From Clostridia bacterium (lineage in GTDB: Bacteria; Bacillota_A; Clostridia; Christensenellales; CAG-138), in assembly GCA_017459315.1 (NCBI GenBank), contig JAFUDD010000078.1, positions 1 through 6,533 of the forward strand: a DNA stretch of 6,533 nt, written 5' to 3'. The notes below the pieces were generated by a model. The model had not been told where the DNA came from. It did no database searches and saw nothing but the letters and a program-made list of their open reading frames with translations. The position numbers were made by a program, and so were the translations under genes. Numbering within the stretch: position 1 is the first letter of the stretch; each line of letters begins with the position of its first letter. Shown one piece after another: positions 1 through 5,220 of the stretch.

Positions 1-724
1 AGTGCATTGTAATCAGGTTGAAGCCCAGCGGAACGATGTCCTTCACATCCACATCCGCCTTGCCGTTGGTTGTGGCAATATCCGGGTACATCTTCCAGCC
101 GGGGACCTCCGCTGCGATCCGCTTGCAGTCCTCAAGGTTGTTCAGCCCGATCACAAGCGTCATGTCCGCGCCGGCGGCCATAGCTCTTTGGCAGCGTTCG
201 ATGGCCGCGTCGATTCCCTGCTTCCGAAGCACAATCGTTCTGGCAATCAGCAGGAAGTCGGATTCCTGCGCGTCAATGGCGGCTTTCGCCGCACGTATTT
301 TGGCAAGCCAGATCTCTTCGTCCATAATCGGGTGCGCTCCGCCGACGATCACGCGTTCATATCCGCGGATGCCGGTCGAATCGTCAAGCGTCATACCGGC
401 CGCGCCCGCCTTGATCAGACGCGTGGTCATGCGATAGGTGTTCAGGGGGCTTTCTCCGTATCCCTCGTCCGCGTCGATGATCAACGGCAGCGGACAGGAA
501 TCCGTGATGCGGGTGGTTGCTTCGATCAACTCATCCACGGTCAACAGACCGATATCCGGCATGCCGACCATACTCCATGCAAGCGCACAGCCGCTCAGCA
601 TCAAAGCCTTGAAGCCGCAGAGCTGTGCCGAACGTGCGGAAAGACAGTCATAGATGCACGGTGCAACAACGTATCCTTCCGACAGCAGCTGTCTGAGATT
701 ATTCCGATTCTTCATCAACGGCAT
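1..724 (-). CDS. Isocitrate lyase/PEP mutase-superfamily protein, paralogue 3 (partial, runs off left edge)
   Basis: The reverse strand is open from an ATG at 724 to the left edge, giving 241 residues with no stop in the window. Comparison with the two upstream paralogues suggests about 50-60 C-terminal residues are missing. An AAAGGG-type RBS lies about 9 bases before this ATG; an in-frame ATG at 715 is a less likely start. The product has the alpha/beta-barrel signature of the isocitrate lyase/PEP mutase superfamily: APCIYDCLSA at about 21-30, GMPD ending at D57, IDADEGYG with D84 and D86 (Mg ligands in the family), LDDSTGIRGYER at about 113-124, and ART at about 161-163. Enzymes of this fold make or break C-C or C-P bonds next to a carboxylate in the cytoplasm. 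The usual KRCGH-type catalytic loop is absent. The segment after the loop is about 12 residues shorter than in its two neighbours. It is the last visible gene of the operon, 25 bp after paralogue 2. Family placement is secure; the reaction is unknown. Confidence 0.88.
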   Translation of the reverse strand, partial: MPLMKNRNNLRQLLSEGYVVAPCIYDCLSARSAQLCGFKALMLSGCALAWSMVGMPDIGLLTVDELIEATTRITDSCPLPLIIDADEGYGESPLNTYRMTTRLIKAGAAGMTLDDSTGIRGYERVIVGGAHPIMDEEIWLAKIRAAKAAIDAQESDFLLIARTIVLRKQGIDAAIERCQRAMAAGADMTLVIGLNNLEDCKRIAAEVPGWKMYPDIATTNGKADVDVKDIVPLGFNLITMH

Positions 725-749
725 TTTCTGTCACCCTTTCTGCTTTGTC

Positions 750-1670
750 TTATACCTTTAAGAGTTCTTTTTCCAGTTCCAGCCACGATTTATAATCCAC
801 GGAAGTCGGATAGGGGTAGTAGTCGCTGACATCATGCGTGTCGGAAAAGACCGTATTGCCGTTCTTATGATTCTCGACGCCATGCATCATCATGCCCCAC
901 ATCGCACCCGATTCCAGACAATGATTTGTCACAAGGTTGAACCCCAGCTTCGCCGCATCTGCCAGATTTACCTGCGGCACGCCGTCCTTCGATTGATCGT
1001 CGCCCCACATCTTCCAGCCCGGAAGCCGCTCGGCAACGCGTTTTCCCTGTTCCAGATTCCCGATGCCGTAGCAAAGCGTGATCGGCGCGCCCTGCGCATC
1101 GGCCTTCACGAAGCGTTCGATGGCGTCGTCCAAGCCTGTGGCGAGATACGCATGCGTTCTTGCGATGATCAGGCAATCCGTGCCCTCGCAGGCAGTCACC
1201 GCAGCTTTGATTTTGGCGTACCATTTGTCGGCGTCCAGCACCGTGCGGTTTGCGTTTTCAAAGGAGATCTGGTCGTACCCGACGCCTCGCTCGTCGCACG
1301 CGTACAGGAAGCGTTCCCATCCGCGGGCGCTTGTGCTGTCGTCTATCGTGATCGCCTGTGCGCCGGCCTTTGCCAACCGCTGCACGTTCCGATAGACCAA
1401 CAGCGGGGAATCGCCGTAGCCGTCCTCGCCGTCCAATATGACCGGCAGCGGGGAAGTCCTTGCAATCCGTTCGACCGCATAGATGACCTCCTCCACATTC
1501 ATCAGACCGAAATCCGGCATACCGAGCATGCTGTTGGCAAGGCATGTGCTGCTCAGCATAAGCGCCTTATAGCCGGACAGCTCCGCCGCCTTGGCGGACA
1601 TGCAGTCCCAAATGCACGGCGCGACGACCTGCTCCTTGGCAAGCAGCTCCTTCAGAATCAGCTTCTCCAT
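750..1670 (-). CDS. Isocitrate lyase/PEP mutase-superfamily protein, paralogue 2
   Basis: This is a 306-residue protein, about the normal length for PrpB-like members of the family (near 290-300). The start is set by a strong AAGGAGG RBS about 6 bases upstream, within a 17-bp gap after paralogue 1. Landmarks are APCIWDCMSA (17-26), GMPD ending at D53, LDGEDGYGDSP from residue 79, IDDSTSARGWERF (109-121), IIART (168-172) and GFNLVTNHCLESGAMWGMM (243-261). In the metal site the family DxD is read as D80-G-E82, so the second Asp is replaced by Glu; both sister proteins keep DAD. The catalytic KRCGH loop is replaced by an R-G-W-E-R stretch. The fold assignment rests on clear co-linearity with methylisocitrate lyase-type sequences. 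Substrate and reaction cannot be inferred: lyase, hydrolase, decarboxylase or a non-catalytic partner of its paralogues are all possible. Confidence 0.92.
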   Translation of the reverse strand: MEKLILKELLAKEQVVAPCIWDCMSAKAAELSGYKALMLSSTCLANSMLGMPDFGLMNVEEVIYAVERIARTSPLPVILDGEDGYGDSPLLVYRNVQRLAKAGAQAITIDDSTSARGWERFLYACDERGVGYDQISFENANRTVLDADKWYAKIKAAVTACEGTDCLIIARTHAYLATGLDDAIERFVKADAQGAPITLCYGIGNLEQGKRVAERLPGWKMWGDDQSKDGVPQVNLADAAKLGFNLVTNHCLESGAMWGMMMHGVENHKNGNTVFSDTHDVSDYYPYPTSVDYKSWLELEKELLKV

Positions 1671-1687
1671 GCGTTCCCTCCTTTCCT

Positions 1688-2647
1688 TTATTCCACCGTA
1701 TTGAATTCGTCCTCAAGCGACAGCCACTTTTGAAAATCAGACAGCGCCAGCTGTACGCCCATCCATCCGTTTTCAAAGACGCCGTTCATATCATGCTTGT
1801 CCGCATAAGCGGTGCTCTTGTCTGCAATCGTGTGCTGCGCATATTCCATCATGCCCCACATGGCGCCTTTTTCGAGAAAATGGCAGGTAACCAGATTAAA
1901 GCCGAGCTTGGCAATATCCTCTAACGCTACAACCGGCTTGCCGTTTACCGAATATACATCCGGGAACATCTTCCAGCCCGGGATCGCTTCGTTGATTTTC
2001 TCACATTCCTCGAGGCTGCCGATGTTCAGCACCATCGTCATGTGCGCGCCGAGCTTTGCGCATCTTGCCATGCGATCGATCGCATCATTCAAGCCGTAAA
2101 TCCGCTTGGCTGCTGTTCTGGCAATGATCATGCAGTCCGTTCCTTCGACCGCCGCTACCGCCGCCTTGATCTTGGCGCAAAGAGCCTCCGTGCTGCATAT
2201 GCGCAGATTGATCTTGTGCTTTTCCGCGTTATCGTTGGAATAGTACGTCGAGCCGCCTGCGTAGGCGCGCTCCAATCCGCGAATCGCCGTCGAATCATCG
2301 ATCGTGATCGCCATCGCCCCGGCTTTTGCCAAGCGTTGACAGGTGCGGTACACATTCAACGGACTGTCACCGTAGCCTTCGTCTGCATCGACGATCACCG
2401 GCAGCTTGCAGGTCGAAGAAATCCGCTCTGTCGCCGCCACCAGTTCGTCCGCCGTCAGCAGAGCGATATCCGGCATGCCGATCAGGCTGTAAGACAGGCA
2501 TGCGCTGCTCAGCAGAACGGCCTTGAAGCCGGCCATCTCCGCGACTCTTGCCGACATGCAATCCCAAATGCACGGCGCAAAGATCTGTTCCTTTTCCAAA
2601 ATTTCTTTCAAGGTCGTCCTGTTTTTCAGAGAAATCGGTTCGCTCAT
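1688..2647 (-). CDS. Isocitrate lyase/PEP mutase-superfamily protein, paralogue 1
   Basis: This is a 319-residue protein, the longest and first of the three tandem paralogues. The ATG at 2647 follows a GGAAGGGGG RBS by about 7 bases, 31 bp after the cyclase stop codon. Landmarks are APCIWDCMSA (24-33), GMPD with D60, VDADEGYGDSPLNVYR with D87 and D89, ITIDDSTAIRGLERA (114-128), IIART (174-178), GWKMFPD (224-230) and GFNLVTCHFLEKGAMWGMM (249-267). GMPD and DAD match the metal and substrate scaffold of methylisocitrate lyase. Glu of the IED motif is Asp here, and Lys, Cys and His of the KRCGH loop are replaced. The family FPEA and NxTE segments also do not match. A stretch of about 30 residues after the loop (from about 128) differs from both sisters. 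It probably acts on a 2-oxo or 2-hydroxy carboxylic acid in the cytoplasm, but the reaction is unknown. Alternatives include dimethylmalate-lyase-like, oxaloacetate-hydrolase-like or decarboxylase activity. Confidence 0.92.
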   Translation of the reverse strand: MSEPISLKNRTTLKEILEKEQIFAPCIWDCMSARVAEMAGFKAVLLSSACLSYSLIGMPDIALLTADELVAATERISSTCKLPVIVDADEGYGDSPLNVYRTCQRLAKAGAMAITIDDSTAIRGLERAYAGGSTYYSNDNAEKHKINLRICSTEALCAKIKAAVAAVEGTDCMIIARTAAKRIYGLNDAIDRMARCAKLGAHMTMVLNIGSLEECEKINEAIPGWKMFPDVYSVNGKPVVALEDIAKLGFNLVTCHFLEKGAMWGMMEYAQHTIADKSTAYADKHDMNGVFENGWMGVQLALSDFQKWLSLEDEFNTVE

Positions 2648-2678
2648 CTTTTGTCCCCCTTCCGATAACAGTTCCTTT

Positions 2679-3413
2679 TCAAAACTCTTTCAAGCCCTCG
2701 ATCGCGTACACCCTCACCGGGCAGGAATCCAGCCCGATGATCGGCAGCGGCGCATAGCTGATAAAGAACGTATCCGTTTGCAGCAGCTCCAAATTCTGCA
2801 GCACTTCCAGAAACAGACAGTTCTGCGCCATCAGAATATCATGGAACGGCTTGACGTTTTCGTTGCTGTCCTCAATCGAAACGCCGTCTCCGAAGCCGAC
2901 GCACTTTGCGCCGCGGGCCGCAAGCCACTTTGCGCTGTCCTCGCCCACGATCAGACGATGATCATCCGGTCCGTTCGTCGCGGGCGTGAACGGCGGCAGC
3001 TTATGCGGGCTGTCCAGGATCACCGTATCGCCTGGCTGCATCCGGTCCCCGATCGCCTTTTCGAGATCCTCGCCGGTGATCTGATGGTTCGGGGGCAGCT
3101 CCAGCGTGACATAGATGCCTCTGCCCATGAAATTCGTCAGCGGCAGCTCGGCCACGCTCGGCCAGTCTTCCTCGTGATGGTAGGGACATTCGCAATGCGT
3201 TCCGAGATGGCTCGTCAGATCCATGATCGTGTGGAAGTCCGGAATCGCGCCGCCGGTGTTAAACCGCCAAAGGCGGCAGCGGCGGCTCTCCGTGTTCGGA
3301 TCGAGCGTCTTGGTCAAATCGACGATATGCAGTCCCCCCATCGTGTACTCCTTCGGCGGAAGCTGCTCCGGCACACGCTTCGGATTTCCGGCAACCCAGT
3401 TGTAAGCCGACAT
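2679..3413 (-). CDS. Cyclase family metal-dependent hydrolase (kynurenine formamidase/isatin hydrolase-like)
   Basis: This is a 244-residue protein of the PF04199 cyclase family, whose members hydrolyse amide or lactam bonds (for example N-formylkynurenine and isatin) using a bound divalent metal. The signature is HLGTHCECPYHH: H69, H73, E75 and H79 match HxGTHxDxPxH except that the usual Asp is Glu. H191 in the FHDILM segment and E203, twelve residues later, fit the distal His/Glu pair of kynurenine formamidases. The C-terminal Y-A-P-L-P...G-L-D-S-C-P-V-R-V segment is typical of the family. The start is the ATG at 3413, 7 bases after AAAAGGAG. An upstream in-frame ATG at 3695 would run 94 residues into the preceding gene with Gly/Arg-rich shadow sequence and is rejected. 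It lies 23 bp after the dehydrogenase gene and 31 bp before the first lyase paralogue. The linkage suggests a ring-opening or deformylating step, but the substrate is not known. Confidence 0.9.
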   Translation of the reverse strand: MSAYNWVAGNPKRVPEQLPPKEYTMGGLHIVDLTKTLDPNTESRRCRLWRFNTGGAIPDFHTIMDLTSHLGTHCECPYHHEEDWPSVAELPLTNFMGRGIYVTLELPPNHQITGEDLEKAIGDRMQPGDTVILDSPHKLPPFTPATNGPDDHRLIVGEDSAKWLAARGAKCVGFGDGVSIEDSNENVKPFHDILMAQNCLFLEVLQNLELLQTDTFFISYAPLPIIGLDSCPVRVYAIEGLKEF

Positions 3414-3436
3414 GTTTTTTCTCCTTTTATTCTTCT

Positions 3437-4345
3437 TTATCGCTGTTCCAGCGCATGAATCAAATGAACGAGCATCTCGTGATACGGCACCGCGATCCCG
3501 AGCGCTCTTGCCGCTTCGATCACGCTTCCGCTGATCGTATCGACCTCCGTTCGGCGACCGTCGCGGATATCCGCATAGATGGAGGTATATCCGTTCTTGG
3601 CGTTGCGGCAAACCCGCTCCACCTCCGCAAGCACCTCCGCTTCCGCAAAGCAGGCGAAGCCTTCCGCGTTGGCCACCTGTACCGCCTCCCGGCACAGCGC
3701 CGCCATGATAGCGTGCGCGTCTTCGTTTTCACAAAGAAAGCCAAGCGGCACCTGCAAAACAGCGGTCAATGCGCTTGCCGCCGTATTCGTAAACAGCTTC
3801 TTCCAAATCTGTCGCTTCACGTCCTGTGCCGTCACGCAGTCGATTCCGCAGGCCGTAAAGAGCTTGGCAATCGGCTCCAATCGGGCGCTGTCGCCTTCTA
3901 AAAGGCCGATTGTCGTTTGCCCGCATCCACCGTGGGAAATCTCGCCGTTCGCAAGAACCGAGCTGTTGTGCTGCGTCGTGCCGATAATGACGTGCGCTTT
4001 GTCCGCAAACTGCAGCAGCTTCACTTCGTGCCCGGCGCCGTTCTGCAGCGTCATGATATACGTATCCGGCCCGATCAGCGAACGGTTCGCTTCGAGCGCC
4101 GCCGTCGTATACATCGCCTTCACAAAAACCAAAATCAGATCCGCAGGCTCCATTCCCGCCGTTTCGGAAACGATCCCGGGAAAGAAACGCTGCACAACCG
4201 CACCGGTATGCACCAAGATCCCGTCCGTGCGGATCTTCTCCACACGCTCACGGTTGACTTCCACCAAACAAACATCATTCCGCTCGGACAGATATCCGCC
4301 GAACAGCATGCCCATGGCGCCGGCGCCCAACACCGCAATTCTCAT
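3437..4345 (-). CDS. Ketopantoate reductase family (ApbA/PanE-like) NADPH-dependent 2-oxoacid reductase
   Basis: This is a 302-residue protein, normal length for the ApbA/PanE family. The N-terminal Rossmann motif GAGAMG (7-12) binds the dinucleotide, VKAMYT (75-80) carries the family Lys (K76), and LQNG is at 100-103. The C-terminal domain has WKKLFTNTAASALTA (181-195) with the candidate catalytic Lys at 182/183, and GRRTEVDTISG (263-273) with the family acidic residue E267. The start is supported by AAGGAGGG about 6 bases upstream. The family reduces a 2-oxo acid to a 2-hydroxy acid; the classical member makes pantoate. Because this copy opens an operon with a hydrolase and three lyase-fold genes and no pantothenate genes are visible, it more likely acts on a related branched 2-oxo or 2-hydroxy acid. 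A true PanE role cannot be excluded from sequence alone. The operon promoter and an operator lie 61-110 bp upstream of its start. Confidence 0.9.
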   Translation of the reverse strand: MRIAVLGAGAMGMLFGGYLSERNDVCLVEVNRERVEKIRTDGILVHTGAVVQRFFPGIVSETAGMEPADLILVFVKAMYTTAALEANRSLIGPDTYIMTLQNGAGHEVKLLQFADKAHVIIGTTQHNSSVLANGEISHGGCGQTTIGLLEGDSARLEPIAKLFTACGIDCVTAQDVKRQIWKKLFTNTAASALTAVLQVPLGFLCENEDAHAIMAALCREAVQVANAEGFACFAEAEVLAEVERVCRNAKNGYTSIYADIRDGRRTEVDTISGSVIEAARALGIAVPYHEMLVHLIHALEQR

Positions 4346-4405
4346 TCCGGCCCTCCTTCTGTATCGCTTCTTCCCGCATAAGCCGCTGATCGCTCTTTCA
4401 ATTCT

Positions 4406-4419
4406 TGCAATCGATTACA
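4406..4419. promoter_or_regulatory. LacI-family operator O2 at the operon transcription start
   Basis: TGCAATCGATTACA matches the general LacI/GalR operator pattern TGNAANCGNTTNCA at every specified base. It begins six bases past the predicted -10 box of the operon promoter, so it covers roughly +1 to +14, a position suited to repression. It shares the 12-mer TTGCAATCGATT with the site in front of the cupin gene. The nearby LacI-type protein is the obvious candidate regulator. CcpA cannot be excluded because cre sites follow a similar pattern. Confidence 0.75.
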
Positions 4420-4425
4420 TGTCGT

Positions 4426-4454
4426 ATTATACGGTATGTGTCTCCAAAATGCAA
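4426..4454 (-). promoter_or_regulatory. Predicted sigma-A promoter of the five-gene operon
   Basis: On the minus strand a perfect TATAAT -10 box (4431-4426) is preceded, after a 17-base spacer, by TTGCAT (4454-4449), a weak -35 that keeps the TTG. Transcription would start near 4419, giving a leader of about 74 bases before the dehydrogenase ATG. The surrounding DNA is AT-rich, unlike the genes. Confidence 0.65.
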
Positions 4455-4601
4455 GAGATTTTTATAAAATTATTTACAACGGCTTTACTTTTTTATGGAA
4501 AAATAACGATTTATCCGGCAAAAGCTTATGATTTTATCACGATCTGTGCAAAAACAAGAATCTATCGGATTTTTGAAAAAGCCGAAAAAACGTTAAATAG
4601 T

Positions 4602-4615
4602 TGCAATCGTTTCTA
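4602..4615. promoter_or_regulatory. LacI-family operator-like site O3
   Basis: TGCAATCGTTTCTA matches nine of the ten specified positions of TGNAANCGNTTNCA and shares TTGCAATCG(A/T)TT with the two other sites. It lies 196 bp upstream of O2, between the cupin terminator and the operon promoter, with no obvious promoter of its own. It could be an auxiliary operator for looping with O2. Confidence 0.5.
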
Positions 4616-4624
4616 TAATTTGGC

Positions 4625-4663
4625 AAAAAACCGGCAGGCAATCCGTTTGGGTTGTCTGCCGGT
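4625..4663 (-). terminator. Rho-independent terminator of the cupin gene
   Basis: Read on the minus strand, ACCGGCAG pairs with CTGCCGGT (8 bp, extended by CAA/TTG after one mismatch) around a 10-base loop, followed directly by a run of Ts (4630-4625). It starts about 20 bases after the cupin stop codon. It should separate the cupin transcript from the downstream operon, which has its own promoter. Confidence 0.85.
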
Positions 4664-4683
4664 GGAGGAGGGGTGAAGAAGAA

Positions 4684-5034
4684 TCACTCGTATAGGATCA
4701 ATGCGATCAGTTCAAGCGGCTCCGTCCCGATGCATGTGACGCCATGCCCCGTTCCGGAGGGTGTAAAGGTCACGTCGCCGGCCTCGATTGTGGTGATCGT
4801 TCCGTTATCGTTGTATTCGCCTTTTCCGCTGACGACATAATACAGCTCCGTATCGCCCTGATGCACATGAAATCCGATCCCGTTCCCCGGAAGCACGGTC
4901 GTATGGGCGAAAACACGGCCTTTTCCGTTCAGCTCCTCGCTGCTGTTGATCAGATTTCGTACGGTAATAAACCCCGGCGCTCCGAATTTATGCTCCGGGC
5001 GCTCAACGATTCTATCCCCACCTCTGCGGATCAT
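4684..5034 (-). CDS. Small single-domain cupin protein
   Basis: This is a 116-residue protein that is essentially one cupin barrel. Cupin motif 1, G(X)5HXH(X)4E(X)6G, is complete: G50, H56, H58, E63 and G70. Motif 2, G(X)5PXG(X)2H, is met by G86, P92, G94 and H97; the usual final Asn is Cys101. H56, H58, E63 and H97 should bind one divalent metal. Small cupins serve as isomerases, epimerases, dioxygenases or ligand-binding proteins, so no reaction is assigned. Longer starts at 5100 and 5073 are in frame, but a consensus promoter occupies that DNA: its -10 box overlaps the ATG at 5073. The ATG at 5034 has an AAAGGAG RBS nine bases upstream and is preferred. The gene is monocistronic, with its own promoter, operator and terminator, and is divergent from the LacI-type gene. 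Confidence 0.87.
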   Translation of the reverse strand: MIRRGGDRIVERPEHKFGAPGFITVRNLINSSEELNGKGRVFAHTTVLPGNGIGFHVHQGDTELYYVVSGKGEYNDNGTITTIEAGDVTFTPSGTGHGVTCIGTEPLELIALILYE

Positions 5035-5043
5035 CTCGCGGAT

Positions 5044-5050
5044 CTCCTTT
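5044..5050 (-). promoter_or_regulatory. RBS that fixes the cupin start
   Basis: AAAGGAG on the minus strand lies nine bases before the ATG at 5034. It is the only good Shine-Dalgarno site downstream of the predicted transcription start near 5065, so it decides between three in-frame ATGs. It touches the operator at 5050-5063. Confidence 0.75.
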
Positions 5051-5063
5051 GCAATCGATTTCT
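5050..5063. promoter_or_regulatory. LacI-family operator O1 in the cupin leader
   Basis: TGCAATCGATTTCT matches nine of the ten specified positions of TGNAANCGNTTNCA. It begins eight bases past the -10 box of the cupin promoter, just after the expected transcription start, and abuts the RBS. Its placement is nearly the same as O2 at the operon promoter. Confidence 0.7.
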
Positions 5064-5071
5064 TTACCTGC

Positions 5072-5100
5072 ATTATATATAGTAATCCAGTCATTGTCAA
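5072..5100 (-). promoter_or_regulatory. Consensus sigma-A promoter of the cupin gene
   Basis: On the minus strand TTGACA (5100-5095) and TATAAT (5077-5072) are both perfect consensus hexamers with a 17-base spacer. Transcription should start near 5065. Such a strong promoter fits a gene held off by a repressor; an operator lies directly downstream. Confidence 0.88.
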
Positions 5101-5144
5101 TATTCTTTTCTGTTTTCCAATTGAAAATCAACTGCAAAAAGCGC

Positions 5145-5170
5145 AAAAAAATGCAACCAATTGCTTTTTT
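5145..5170. repeat. Imperfect inverted repeat upstream of the regulator promoter
   Basis: An A-run and GCAA are mirrored by TTGC and a T-run around a CCAA centre, with one mismatch. The inner part TGCAACCAATTGCT (5152-5165) matches eight of ten positions of the LacI operator pattern but lacks the central CG. It lies just upstream of the -35 box of the LacI-type gene and could be a weak autoregulatory site. Confidence 0.35.
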
Positions 5171-5173
5171 CGT

Positions 5174-5202
5174 TTGACTTTCCGGATACAATCCAGTACA
5201 AT
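5174..5202 (+). promoter_or_regulatory. Predicted sigma-A promoter of the LacI-type regulator
   Basis: TTGACT (5174-5179) and TACAAT (5197-5202) are separated by 17 bases; each hexamer differs from consensus at one position. Transcription would start near 5209, immediately before the RBS, giving a very short leader. Confidence 0.78.
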
Positions 5203-5220
5203 AACAGGCAGGGGGAGTAT

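Noticed and set aside
834..1733. Long plus-strand open frame (299 codons) opposite paralogue 2
   Set aside because: It is antisense to a clearly conserved enzyme, its translation is rich in Arg/His/Cys with no recognisable domain, and no RBS or promoter supports it.
1823..1836. Operator-like TGCAATCGTGTGCT inside paralogue 1
   Set aside because: It lies in coding sequence, matches only eight of ten positions and is not near a promoter; GCAATCG is common in this DNA.
2042..3458. Overlapping plus-strand open frames opposite paralogue 1 and the cyclase gene
   Set aside because: They are shadows of GC-rich coding DNA on the other strand with no recognisable protein motifs.
3414..3695. 94-residue N-terminal extension of the cyclase-family protein
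   Set aside because: It overlaps the end of the reductase gene, reads as Gly/Arg-rich shadow sequence, and a strong RBS sits before the ATG at 3413.
4346..4419. Possible riboswitch or attenuator in the operon leader
   Set aside because: The leader is only about 74 bases, and I found no terminator hairpin or conserved riboswitch core in it.
3579..4676. Plus-strand open frame of 365 codons opposite the reductase gene and into the spacer
   Set aside because: Its coding part mirrors the conserved reductase, its tail crosses the operator and promoter region, and the translation is low-complexity Ser/Ala/Cys-rich with no family match.
5161..5220. 20-residue N-terminal extension of the LacI-type protein
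   Set aside because: The ATG at 5161 lies upstream of the predicted promoter, and LacI proteins normally begin a few residues before the helix-turn-helix, as with the ATG at 5221.
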